A stretch of DNA of 64,000 nt from an uncultured Prochlorococcus sp. (GTDB lineage: Bacteria > Cyanobacteriota > Cyanobacteriia > PCC-6307 > Cyanobiaceae): contig CABYGI010000001.1 of assembly GCA_902518475.1 (NCBI GenBank), positions 186,001 through 250,000 on the forward strand, given 5' to 3'. Under the pieces are notes generated by a model, which saw only the letters and a program-made list of their open reading frames with translations, did no database searches and had not been told where the DNA came from. Below, in pieces: positions 9,776 to 17,674 of this stretch (the first letter of the stretch is position 1; every line of letters begins with the position of its first letter). A program made the translations under genes and the position numbers.

Positions 9776-10810
9776 TTAATTAGTTGATAAATAATTTTTC
9801 AAGAGCACAAACTTTTTCCAAGGATCTCCTTGATTAATCGAAAATATAGCTTTATTAAATCCTTCATTTAAATCATCCTCAATTCCTGCTGCCCAAAGCA
9901 CTAAAGCAGTATTCAAGGCAACAACATCTATATGAGATTTTTGACCAGAACCATTTAAAACAGACTTTAATATTTCCTCGTTAGACTCAAGATCAGAAAC
10001 AACAAGGTTTTCGTTGGATATATTTTTATGATTAAAATCTGAAATATTTATTTTTGAAAACCGTAATTCACCTTTTTCTACAAAAACTAATTTATTTTCT
10101 CCTTGAAGCGAAGCCTCGTCAAGACCGCCAGAACCATGAACTACTACTGCTCTATTCATACCCATATTTAAAAGTGCGCTTCCCATAGGTTTTAAAAGAT
10201 CCTCAGAAGCGACACCCAAAACTTGCGCATTAGGTCTTAAAGGATTTACCAATGGTCCAAGTTGATTAAATACTGTCCTAATGCCAAGTTTCTTTCTTAA
10301 TGGAGCAAGTCTTATTAGGGATTTATGCCAAACTGGGGCGAATAAAAAAGTTATTCCAATTTCACTTGCGGCTTTGATTACTTTTTCTAATGAACAATTT
10401 AAATTCAAACCAAGATTTAACAAAACATCAGCAGAGCCAACTTTCCCACTAGCACTTTTATTTCCGTGTTTTGCAATTTTTGCCCCACAAGATGCAGCTA
10501 CAAATGCCACTGCAGTTGAAATATTAAAAGTATTGGCTCCATCCCCTCCTGTTCCACAAGTATCTACCAAATGCAAATTTGGTCTTGGTACTGGCATTTC
10601 GCAAACATTTAAGAGTTCATCAGCCATAGAACTTAGTTCGAGACCTGTAGATCCTTTAGCTCTCAAAGCACTCAACAAAGCACCTGTTTCAACATCTGAA
10701 ATTTCATCATTAAGCCATCTTTGCATTAAAGTTCTAGAAGTTAAATCATCTAGGTTCTCTCCCTTTAACAAATTATTTAGGATTTCAGCGTTTAGCAAAT
10801 TTGAAGACAT
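9776..10810 (-). CDS. trpD: Anthranilate phosphoribosyltransferase
   Basis: Catalyses transfer of phosphoribose from PRPP to anthranilate, the second step of tryptophan synthesis. The 344-residue length is typical. The PRPP-binding glycine loop '[17 protein letters not shown]' is at about residues 83-99. '[21 protein letters not shown]' and '[19 protein letters not shown]' are further family blocks. The N-terminal helical domain carries '[25 protein letters not shown]' in pieces. It sits upstream of carA with 14 bp between them. No other trp gene is nearby, as is common for dispersed cyanobacterial trp genes. Confidence 0.97.
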   Translation of the reverse strand: MSSNLLNAEILNNLLKGENLDDLTSRTLMQRWLNDEISDVETGALLSALRAKGSTGLELSSMADELLNVCEMPVPRPNLHLVDTCGTGGDGANTFNISTAVAFVAASCGAKIAKHGNKSASGKVGSADVLLNLGLNLNCSLEKVIKAASEIGITFLFAPVWHKSLIRLAPLRKKLGIRTVFNQLGPLVNPLRPNAQVLGVASEDLLKPMGSALLNMGMNRAVVVHGSGGLDEASLQGENKLVFVEKGELRFSKINISDFNHKNISNENLVVSDLESNEEILKSVLNGSGQKSHIDVVALNTALVLWAAGIEDDLNEGFNKAIFSINQGDPWKKFVLLKNYLSTN

Positions 10811-10847
10811 TTATTTATTTATTAATGTAAGGTTTCGCAGATAAATT

Positions 10848-11144
10848 TCAATTTGAGGTATCAAAACCTGAGCCAACTAAATCTTTATTTGTATTAGAAG
10901 GCCTGAAGCTACTTGACCAAATACTTCTTGTTTTAAAAAAAAGATCATCTTTAGTGACTTTCCAAAATTTTAAAATTTTTTCAATATCACTTTTAATTTC
11001 AATTTCTCCTGGGAAATTGGTATATCGATTTATTAATCTCGCTAAATTTATATAGTCAAGATCTTCTGGATTTTTTTTAGTAATAAGTGAATCTATAATG
11101 CGCTTGTCTGTTTCATGTAATGGATGAGTTTGTTCGTTACCCAT
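10848..11144 (-). CDS. DUF3288 family protein
   Basis: A small cyanobacterial protein of unknown role. The longest frame starts six codons upstream. The ATG at 11144 (MGNEQTHPLHETDKRIIDSL) is chosen because DUF3288 members begin with M-x(3)-QxHP and a DR/DK.I.D.L block, as here. The conserved middle 'YINLARLINRYTNFPGEIEI' is followed by 'ILKFWKVTKDDLFFKTRSIW'. The last 15 or so residues are polar and probably disordered. No signal peptide or transmembrane segment is seen. It lies upstream of trpD with a 37 bp gap and diverges from the ABC exporter gene. Confidence 0.7.
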   Translation of the reverse strand: MGNEQTHPLHETDKRIIDSLITKKNPEDLDYINLARLINRYTNFPGEIEIKSDIEKILKFWKVTKDDLFFKTRSIWSSSFRPSNTNKDLVGSGFDTSN

Positions 11145-11224
11145 AAATAAATACTGAATCATTTATAAAATTAGCTCACATATTCAAAAATGAAACATTA
11201 TCTTAATCATATTGGCAAAATAAA

Positions 11225-12970
11225 ATGAAAAATTTAAAGATAAAAGTTTTATATAAATACCTAAGGCCATATAAAAAAGAATTTATATATGGAGCTTTAG
11301 CTCTCTTGGTAGTAAATATACTAAGTGTTGTAATACCTTTAGAAGTAAAAAATATAATCGACCAATTACAAAATGGGTTTTCTTCCGAATTTGTTTTTTC
11401 TAAATCTTTATGGTTAATATTTTTGGCAACTTGTATGGGTTTAATAAGATTATTTTCAAGACAGATTATCTTCGGTATCGGCAGAAAAGTAGAGGTTAAT
11501 CTTCGTCAAAAACTTTTTGACCATTTACTTATTCAAGATCCAGAATGGATCCAAAAAAAAGGAAGTGGAGACATTATTAGTCGAGCTACAAGTGATGTTG
11601 AAAACATAAGAAGACTCTTAGGCTTTACGGTTTTAAGCTTGTGCAACATTGTCTTAGCTTATTCTTTTACCATTCCTTCAATGTTTTCCATTAATAAAAT
11701 ATTGACAATATCAGCTTTAATGATGTTTCCATTAATTCTTGGAATTGTAAGTCTATTCGGCGGCAAAATGGTAAATCAAAGAAAAGCCCAACAAGAATCA
11801 TTATCAAAACTTAGTGATCTTATACAGGAAGATCTCTCTGGCATAAGCGCCATCAAAATTTATGCCCAAGAGAATGCTGAGAAAAAAGAATTTAACATTT
11901 ATAACAACGCCTATCGAAATTCAGCGATAAAACTTGCTAGAACAGCAAGTACACTATTCCCATTGTTGCAAGGTATTTCATCAATTTCATTATTGATTTT
12001 ATTATCATTGGGAACATTTCAACTAGAGAGTGGATTTATTTCGATAGGTGGTTTAGTCGCTTTAATTCTTTACGTTGAAAGACTTGTCTTCCCGACAGCT
12101 CTATTAGGTTTTACCTTAAATACTTTTCAACTTGGTCAAGTAAGTTTAGATCGTGTGGAAGAACTCTTCCTGAACAATCCAATTATTGTAGATAGAGCAA
12201 ACACAAAATATTTAAAAACAAAGGTAAAAGGATTATTAGAAGCAAAAAATTTAACGATAAAGTATCCAGGATCTAAATTTAATTCACTAAATGGTCTCAA
12301 TTTTAAAATTTATCCAGGAGAACTTATTGCAATAGTTGGCCCAATTGGTTGTGGAAAAACAACACTAGCAAAGTCCCTAGGAAGAACTATTGAAATTCCA
12401 GACAATCAGTTATTTTTAGATGAAATTGATGTGAAAACTTTAAAATTAAGTGATCTTAGAAAAAATATTTCAATCGTTCCTCAAGAAGCATTCCTATTCA
12501 CTTCTACAATCTCAGAAAATATAAGTTTTGGAGAACCAAAAGCCTCTAAATTTTTAGTTAAAGAAAGCGCTACAAAAGCTGGATTAATTAATGATATCAA
12601 TAGTTTTCCTGAGAAGTTTAAAACTATTGTCGGCGAAAGAGGTATAACATTAAGTGGTGGACAAAGGCAAAGAACTGCACTAGGCAGAGCACTACTTATT
12701 AATTCCCCTATTATTGTTCTTGATGATGCTTTAGCAAGTGTAGACAATAAAACAGCCGCAAGAATAATTGATGAAATGAGTAATAGAAGTAATAAAACAA
12801 TCATAATGATTAGTCATCAACTTTCTGTTGCAGCTACTTGTGATAGGGTTTTAGTAATGGATCAAGGAGAAATAGTACAAGAAGGCAAACATAATAATTT
12901 AGTAAAAGAGAATGGTTTGTATAAAAAGCTTTGGGAAAGAGAACTAGCTACCAGGATTGTCAAGAGCTAA
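11225..12970 (+). CDS. ABC exporter half-transporter (MsbA/MdlB-like) with non-canonical Walker B
   Basis: A type IV ABC exporter with an N-terminal six-helix membrane domain (about 15-300) fused to an ATPase domain. Visible are 'DHLLIQDPEWIQKKGSGDII' (coupling helix region), Walker A 'GPIGCGKTT' (372-380), Q-loop 'SIVPQEAFLFTSTI', signature 'LSGGQRQR' (476-483), and 'MISHQLSV' (H-loop). After Walker B the usual catalytic Glu is Asp501 ('IIVLDDALASVD'), as in the degenerate half of heterodimeric exporters. The substrate cannot be told; lipid or drug export is typical of the family. No partner half is adjacent. Confidence 0.88.
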   Translation: MKNLKIKVLYKYLRPYKKEFIYGALALLVVNILSVVIPLEVKNIIDQLQNGFSSEFVFSKSLWLIFLATCMGLIRLFSRQIIFGIGRKVEVNLRQKLFDHLLIQDPEWIQKKGSGDIISRATSDVENIRRLLGFTVLSLCNIVLAYSFTIPSMFSINKILTISALMMFPLILGIVSLFGGKMVNQRKAQQESLSKLSDLIQEDLSGISAIKIYAQENAEKKEFNIYNNAYRNSAIKLARTASTLFPLLQGISSISLLILLSLGTFQLESGFISIGGLVALILYVERLVFPTALLGFTLNTFQLGQVSLDRVEELFLNNPIIVDRANTKYLKTKVKGLLEAKNLTIKYPGSKFNSLNGLNFKIYPGELIAIVGPIGCGKTTLAKSLGRTIEIPDNQLFLDEIDVKTLKLSDLRKNISIVPQEAFLFTSTISENISFGEPKASKFLVKESATKAGLINDINSFPEKFKTIVGERGITLSGGQRQRTALGRALLINSPIIVLDDALASVDNKTAARIIDEMSNRSNKTIIMISHQLSVAATCDRVLVMDQGEIVQEGKHNNLVKENGLYKKLWERELATRIVKS

Positions 12971-13008
12971 AAGTAAATTTTATTACTTATAATAAAAAGA
13001 TTTAGATT

Positions 13009-13737
13009 ATGTTTAAATTCCTGAAAAACATTATGAATATTGAACAGGTGAATTTAACTAGTGATGATTATTCATTGCATAGGATATTAAAAACAGATAT
13101 AAAAAAAGATCCTAATATCCAAGAAGATGAAATAATTTTTGGATGCGGTTGTTTCTGGGGAGCTGAAAAATGTTTTTGGAAACTTCCTGGAGTTGTTACA
13201 ACATCTGTAGGTTATGCTGGTGGCGAAAAAAACAATCCAACTTATTATGAAGTATGTTCCGGCTTAACTGGCCACTCAGAAGTTGTGAGAGTTTTATGGA
13301 ATAAAAGTGAGATAGATATAAGTGATCTACTAAAAATGTTTTGGGAATGTCATGATCCTACTCAAAAAAACAGGCAGGGTAATGACATTGGTACTCAATA
13401 TAGATCAGCAATATATTACACAAATGAAAATAATTATCAAATCATATTAGATAGTAAGAAACAATATCAAAAGGAACTTAACAAAAAAAATATTGGATTA
13501 ATTGAAACGGAAATTAAAAAAATCGATGCATATTTTTATGCAGAACAATATCATCAACAATATCTTGCATCAGCTGGAAGCAGACAGTATTGTTCTGCCT
13601 CACCCACAAAAGTTAAACTAGGAGTTTTTAATGGCTGTAACTACAAATTAAAAAACCATATATGGGAAAATTTTAATTGGGAAGTTGATAAGTGTGTATT
13701 GAGATCTGATAACAATCCTTTAAAGAATAGCATTTAA
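13009..13737 (+). CDS. msrA: Peptide-methionine (S)-S-oxide reductase MsrA
   Basis: MsrA repairs oxidised methionine in proteins using thioredoxin. The catalytic Cys48 lies in the diagnostic 'FGCGCFWGAEKCFWKLPGV'. 'GYAGGEKNNPTYYEVCSGLT' and 'HDPTQKNRQGNDIGTQYRSA' are the other core motifs. At 242 residues it is longer than the usual 180-210, with a roughly 40-residue N-terminal lead and a C-terminal tail containing Cys. A start at the internal ATG at 13033 (MNIEQ) is also possible. It lies 38 bp after the ABC exporter gene and upstream of tRNA-Pro. Confidence 0.95.
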   Translation: MFKFLKNIMNIEQVNLTSDDYSLHRILKTDIKKDPNIQEDEIIFGCGCFWGAEKCFWKLPGVVTTSVGYAGGEKNNPTYYEVCSGLTGHSEVVRVLWNKSEIDISDLLKMFWECHDPTQKNRQGNDIGTQYRSAIYYTNENNYQIILDSKKQYQKELNKKNIGLIETEIKKIDAYFYAEQYHQQYLASAGSRQYCSASPTKVKLGVFNGCNYKLKNHIWENFNWEVDKCVLRSDNNPLKNSI

Positions 13738-13764
13738 ATTAATGTTATCTTTATAGTGAAATTA

Positions 13765-13838
13765 CGGGGCGTAGCGCAGTTTGGTAGCGCACCACTTTGG
13801 GGTAGTGGGGGTCGTGGGTTCAAATCCCGCCGTTCCGA
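13765..13838 (+). tRNA. tRNA-Pro (anticodon GGG)
   Basis: A 74-nt cloverleaf can be folded by eye. The acceptor stem CGGGGCG pairs with CGTTCCG (two G-U pairs) and is followed by discriminator A. The D stem is GCGC/GCGC. The anticodon stem CCACT/AGTGG encloses the loop TTGGGGT, which puts GGG at positions 34-36. The T arm has GTGGGTTCAAATCCCGC. No CCA is encoded. Anticodon GGG reads CCC and CCU proline codons. Confidence 0.96.
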
Positions 13839-13887
13839 TTACTTATCGTCTTCATTTATAAGTGATTTGTATAGTTTAAATGAACTT

Positions 13888-14016
13888 ATGCCTACAGCTA
13901 TAAATGTAAAAGAAGAAAAAAAAGCTAAAACCAATATAGTAAAATTTGAAACTTCCACTTCACCTAGTTGGAAAGATATAAAAATATTCATTAGAAAGAA
14001 TTTTTCTAAACCTTAA
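13888..14016 (+). CDS. Possible 42-residue protein
   Basis: A frame starting MPTAINVKEEKKAKTN and ending IRKNFSKP follows tRNA-Pro by 50 bp. The longer frame that contains it begins upstream of the tRNA and runs through it, so only this downstream ATG could be real. Composition (Lys-rich, no long hydrophobic run) resembles neighbouring genes, but I recognise no family. No strong ribosome binding site is visible. Treat as tentative. Confidence 0.3.
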   Translation: MPTAINVKEEKKAKTNIVKFETSTSPSWKDIKIFIRKNFSKP

Positions 14017-14045
14017 CACAATTGCAAAAAATTTTTCACAACCAA

Positions 14046-14846
14046 TTATAAATTTAGAAGAATTACAACGCCAAAAATAATTCGATAGATAATAAATAAT
14101 TTCAACCCATTTGAAGAGAAATACTTTAATAAGAAATCTATGGCAAATAAAGAGGATAGAAATGTTGTAATTAGGCCAATTAAAAGAGGGAAAAAACCTA
14201 ATGAATAAAATTCATTAAAGGAAGAAATAAACTCAACAACCGCAGCAATAGAGATTGCTGGCATCCCTAAGAGAAAAGAAAATTTCGCTGCATCGCCTCT
14301 TTCCCAACCTGATATTAAAGCGCTAGAAATAGTAACACCCGATCTTGAAACACCTGGGATAATTGCAAATGCCTGAAAGAAACCTATTAAAAAACTGGAT
14401 GAATAATTATGATTGTTGATATCAATTGAACCTTTTTTCGAGCTATCTGCCAAGTACATAAAAAAAGCCATTAAGAATGATACTAGTGCTATAGATAAAT
14501 TCGAACGAAGAACTTTATCAAAAAAATAAGGGACAAATAATTTTATACATCCGCCAAGCACAACAATGGGGATTGTTCCAATAAAAATAGAGCATAATAA
14601 TCTTTCATTTAAGAAAAAATTAATAAATTTCTTTGAAGATTTACTTCTAAAATTCAAAATATCACTCTTAAAATACCAAGCTATAGCTAAAACACTTCCA
14701 AATTGAATAGTAGCTGACAAAGAGGCTCCGGGATCATCGATGCCTAAAAAATGAGATATAACTTTTAAATGAGCTGTACTACTTACAGGAATGAATTCCG
14801 TCAACCCTTGGATTAAGCCATATAAAATAAATTTTAAATATTCCAA
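14046..14846 (-). CDS. uppP: Undecaprenyl-diphosphatase
   Basis: An integral membrane phosphatase (BacA/UppP family) that recycles undecaprenyl pyrophosphate to the monophosphate carrier used for peptidoglycan and surface polysaccharide assembly. The 266-residue protein has about eight hydrophobic helices. Both signature loops are present: 'GLIQGLTEFIPVSSTAHL' (residues 11-27, with the catalytic Glu) and 'PGVSRSGVTISSAL' in the middle. The start is a TTG; no nearby ATG fits. It is convergent with the tRNA-Pro side and divergent from the small secreted protein gene at 14914. Confidence 0.95.
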   Translation of the reverse strand: MEYLKFILYGLIQGLTEFIPVSSTAHLKVISHFLGIDDPGASLSATIQFGSVLAIAWYFKSDILNFRSKSSKKFINFFLNERLLCSIFIGTIPIVVLGGCIKLFVPYFFDKVLRSNLSIALVSFLMAFFMYLADSSKKGSIDINNHNYSSSFLIGFFQAFAIIPGVSRSGVTISSALISGWERGDAAKFSFLLGMPAISIAAVVEFISSFNEFYSLGFFPLLIGLITTFLSSLFAIDFLLKYFSSNGLKLFIIYRIIFGVVILLNL

Positions 14847-14913
14847 AAATTATTAAATTACCTAATTAATTAATAGCAATTTACTTTTAATAATTAAAAG
14901 CTAATATAGAAAA

Positions 14914-15186
14914 ATGAAAAAAAAATCGATCTTAATATTATTTTTTCTTTTTACTTTTTTCTTTTCTGATTCTGCAAAAGCTAACTATTGGTTAATTATT
15001 GGAACTTATAGACAAGGGCCCGGAAGAAGACCAGAGGTTAGTGGAATAACTAGTCCATCACTACATTCTATTCCTATGAAGGATTTAGATGCATGTAATA
15101 GGGCAGGAGAAAAAATTACGAATGAAATATATAAACCTGTTTGGCAATTCGATAGTAGATGGACATGTGTATTTACAGGTGATTAA
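14914..15186 (+). CDS. Small secreted protein of unknown function
   Basis: A 90-residue protein with a clear signal peptide: 'MKKKSILILFFLFTFFF' followed by SDSAKA, with probable cleavage after Ala-Lys-Ala. The mature part is about 65 residues and starts NYWLIIGTYRQGPGRRP. It has two cysteines (in 'DACNRAG' and 'RWTCVFTGD') that could form a disulphide. I do not recognise the family. It diverges from uppP with a 67 bp spacer and converges on the small membrane protein gene at 15195. Confidence 0.72.
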   Translation: MKKKSILILFFLFTFFFSDSAKANYWLIIGTYRQGPGRRPEVSGITSPSLHSIPMKDLDACNRAGEKITNEIYKPVWQFDSRWTCVFTGD

Positions 15187-15194
15187 AAATAAAA

Positions 15195-15329
15195 TTACCT
15201 TTTTACATCGTGAGCACAGCCATCACCCTTATAGTTTTCACTTTCGTAAAAATCATTTTTTGTGCCAAAGTAAACTGTTAATAAAACGAAAGGTAAGCTT
15301 AATATAAATAAAATAGTTGTTAAATCCAT
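15195..15329 (-). CDS. 44-residue single-helix membrane protein
   Basis: Starts MDLTTILFILSLPFVLLTVY, a single transmembrane helix right at the N-terminus, then a short polar tail 'DFYESENYKGDGCAHDVKR'. The size and N-terminal helix resemble small subunits of photosynthetic or NDH complexes, but no known subunit matches; that is only an analogy. The frame closes in step (45 codons). The next gene upstream on the same strand, at 15393, is of the same type. Confidence 0.6.
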   Translation of the reverse strand: MDLTTILFILSLPFVLLTVYFGTKNDFYESENYKGDGCAHDVKR

Positions 15330-15392
15330 AGTTTTAATTTATCTAGTGGGTTATATAAACCTAAAATAACCATATGTTAATTAAACTTAGCT

Positions 15393-15518
15393 CTAGTAAT
15401 CTGTAGGTCCCTTAATACCAAGATAAAAGAAGGCTCCTAAACCAATTAAAAGTAAAACTCCGGCGATAGCTGCAGAAGGAACAAAACCCCCTATTGCAAA
15501 GGAAGAAAAATAATTCAT
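15393..15518 (-). CDS. 41-residue single-helix membrane protein
   Basis: Begins MNYFSSFAIGGFVPSAAIAG, runs through one Gly/Leu-rich transmembrane helix (VLLLIGLGAFFYLG) and ends IKGPTDY. The glycine-rich helix and tiny size are like small thylakoid complex subunits, but I cannot name it. It lies 63 bp upstream of the 44-residue membrane protein gene in the same direction, so the pair may be cotranscribed. Confidence 0.6.
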   Translation of the reverse strand: MNYFSSFAIGGFVPSAAIAGVLLLIGLGAFFYLGIKGPTDY

Positions 15519-15607
15519 CTATAAAACTAAAACTAGTTAGATAATATCAATAAAAACAAAGTATATGTAAAAAATTATGACTCGAAGACAAATAAATAAT
15601 ATCTTTT

Positions 15608-15859
15608 CTAAGCGACTAGGGTCGAATCTTCGTTGTCAGCAGAAATTCTTATTCTCTCTTCCAACTTAGGGCCATATAATTCATTTCCCCAGATTTCAAC
15701 TCTTGAATCATTCGGGGCCATAAAAGTAAGAATGTCAGTTGGGAATAAAACTCTTTCTAAGAAAAAATTTGATGGACCAATACATCTCAAGACAACCATC
15801 CTACACCCTTCATTTTTGTAAGAAAACTCAACCATCCCAAAGCAGCATAATATATACAA
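15608..15859 (-). CDS. DUF1830 family protein
   Basis: An 83-residue cyanobacterial protein. The family pattern is present: an initial 'ILCCF' doublet of cysteines, a central 'PSNFFLERVLFPTDILTFMAP' matching the FERVVFPGQ.L.F.AP block of DUF1830, and 'SRVEIWGNELYGPKLEERI'. The start is a TTG; it is kept because the CC motif belongs to the family and would be lost with the internal ATG at codon 9. Function is unknown. No signal or transmembrane segment is apparent. Confidence 0.7.
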   Translation of the reverse strand: MYILCCFGMVEFSYKNEGCRMVVLRCIGPSNFFLERVLFPTDILTFMAPNDSRVEIWGNELYGPKLEERIRISADNEDSTLVA

Positions 15860-15925
15860 TTAAACACTATTAAGAGCTGAAAAAAATGTATAAAAAATTA
15901 CTGAAAAAAAGAAATTTATAAAATG

Positions 15926-16870
15926 CTACAAATTCAATCCAGACTCAACTAAATTTCTTTCTTGATCAATTAATAAAAGTGCGTAGGATTCTATTAAATC
16001 AAAGCTCTTTTGAGGAATTGAGACATTAAGCATTCTCAAGAAATTAGATAATTTTTCATCTATAAGAGCGTTACCTTTCTGTAAAAACATTTCTTTTTCT
16101 TGATTTGTTTTCCATATATTCATGTATTCAATCTTCAATGGCTTTAAGTGCCAAATATTGTCTATTAAAGTCCAAGTATCTAAATATTCGTTAAGGTTAT
16201 TTTGAATTTTTAATACATAAGATGATTCATGAAAACTCAAATTTGTTGTATTTATGGGTCGATCATTTACGTCAATAGAATAAGGTTTTATTCCCAAAAA
16301 CCATCCCTCAAGAATTAATAAATCAGGATTATCTAATCTCCAATGAGATCTATCTCCTAAACCATTTCTTAAGGATTTATCGAAAACAGGTACATTTAAT
16401 TCTCCATTTATCTTCCAATTTAATAATTTTTCATGCATTAATTTTACTGAGTGACTTCCAGGGAACCCTCTTGAAACATTCCAAGGGTTATTCTTAATTG
16501 CTAATTTCATTTCATTTGACGGGAGATAAAAGTCGTCAATTGAAATAACAGCAATTTTGAAGTTTAATTTTAACGATATAGCTTCGAGCCATTTACCTAG
16601 TGTTGTTTTACCTGTGCCAGGCAAAGCTGAGATTCCAATAATTTTTCTATCAGAAAAATTATTTTGAAATTTATATGCCTGAGATAAAAGAGGTAAAGCC
16701 AAACCCCAAATCCAATCATCATTTACTTTATTGTTCCAATATTGATCAATTGAAAGAATGTTTCTTTTATTATTCCAAAAATTGAACCAATCATCCAAGG
16801 ATTCCCAACCAATATCAATAATTAATTTTTCAAATTTATCAAGAGGAAAATTAATATCTAAATCTTTCAT
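15926..16870 (-). CDS. D-glycerate 3-kinase (GLYK type)
   Basis: Phosphorylates D-glycerate to 3-phosphoglycerate, as in the last step of plant and cyanobacterial photorespiration. The P-loop 'ISALPGTGKTTLGKWLEAIS' is at residues 80-99. 'VISIDDFYLPSNEMK', 'GFPGSHSVKLMHEKL' and 'LLILEGWFLGIKPYSI' match the plant/cyanobacterial GLYK family. The 314-residue length fits. It is 4 bp downstream of the HAD phosphatase gene, in line with the GH13 phosphorylase gene. In this setting its glycerate could also come from phosphorolysis of glucosylglycerate (inference). Confidence 0.88.
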   Translation of the reverse strand: MKDLDINFPLDKFEKLIIDIGWESLDDWFNFWNNKRNILSIDQYWNNKVNDDWIWGLALPLLSQAYKFQNNFSDRKIIGISALPGTGKTTLGKWLEAISLKLNFKIAVISIDDFYLPSNEMKLAIKNNPWNVSRGFPGSHSVKLMHEKLLNWKINGELNVPVFDKSLRNGLGDRSHWRLDNPDLLILEGWFLGIKPYSIDVNDRPINTTNLSFHESSYVLKIQNNLNEYLDTWTLIDNIWHLKPLKIEYMNIWKTNQEKEMFLQKGNALIDEKLSNFLRMLNVSIPQKSFDLIESYALLLIDQERNLVESGLNL

Positions 16871-16874
16871 CGTT

Positions 16875-17672
16875 CTAACTTAGTTCTCGCTTATCTATTA
16901 ATTTATTGATTTCATTTTTCCAACCATATCCATTTGGTTCACAAGCCAAAGTAAATTCCAAATCTTTTAATTGATCTAGTAAATTTAAGTTGGGTCCATT
17001 TATTCCTGGAATAACTATTTTAATATCTGAGTTTAAAAGTAAAGGCAAATCATTTGGAGAATCACCTAAACCTATAATTTCAATATTATGAACATTTGAA
17101 TATTTTTTAAGAGCATTTATTGCTTTACCTTTATTCGATTTTGTAGATAATAAGTGACTCATTCTATTGCCCTTAAAAATATCAACATTGAATTTTTTAC
17201 AACAGATATTAATTTTCTCTTCTAAATAACTTGGCGGATTTAAAAAAGGCATGCTCCAGTGTCTATCACGCATTAAGTTCAATGAGTTGCCTACTAAACC
17301 TGTAAGCTGAGTGGCCTCTTGATCAGTAAGATTATTAAGAGGAGTAAGTTTGTAATCAATTTCTTTAGAAATAAAATTTAAGATTTTTTCAAGAGATTCG
17401 TATTTTATTCCAAGAATAATTTCTCCATTTACTCTATTAAGAGATTCACCATATATTGCCGCACCATTCTCAACAATATAAGGATCCGTCAAGTTAAGTT
17501 CCTTTCTAATAACTTTTACTTCAGAAGCAGTTTTGCTTGTACAAAGAATTACAGGTATAGATAATTTTTGTAGTTTTTTTATAGTTTCTTTAGCAGGTGA
17601 TAAATCATATGAGTGATCCATTAAAGTACCATCTACATCACTTACTACCCAAATAGAAGAATTTTCTATCAT
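16875..17672 (-). CDS. HAD-IIB phosphatase, probable glucosyl-3-phosphoglycerate phosphatase
   Basis: A 265-residue HAD hydrolase with motif I 'VVSDVDGTLMDHSYDLSP' (Asp12 and Asp14 catalytic), motif II 'PVILCTSKTASEV', and motif III/IV 'IIGLGDSPNDLPLLLNSD'. The cap and length fit the mannosyl-3-phosphoglycerate phosphatase (MpgP) family, which also contains glucosyl-3-phosphoglycerate phosphatases. The GpgS-like synthase at 19486 makes the glucosyl substrate more likely; that choice is inference. It starts 2 bp after the GH13 gene's stop and is 4 bp before the glycerate kinase gene, so the three form an operon. Confidence 0.85.
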   Translation of the reverse strand: MIENSSIWVVSDVDGTLMDHSYDLSPAKETIKKLQKLSIPVILCTSKTASEVKVIRKELNLTDPYIVENGAAIYGESLNRVNGEIILGIKYESLEKILNFISKEIDYKLTPLNNLTDQEATQLTGLVGNSLNLMRDRHWSMPFLNPPSYLEEKINICCKKFNVDIFKGNRMSHLLSTKSNKGKAINALKKYSNVHNIEIIGLGDSPNDLPLLLNSDIKIVIPGINGPNLNLLDQLKDLEFTLACEPNGYGWKNEINKLIDKRELS

Positions 17673-17674
17673 TT

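Noticed and set aside
10281..10844. 187-codon plus-strand frame antisense to trpD
   Set aside because: It lies wholly opposite a well-conserved gene and has no recognisable domain. It is a mirror of trpD codon bias.
13756..14016. 86-codon frame covering tRNA-Pro
   Set aside because: Its first half is the tRNA gene itself and its product there (GSAPLWGSGGRGFKSRRSD) is the usual tRNA translation artefact. Only the last 42 codons were kept, with low confidence.
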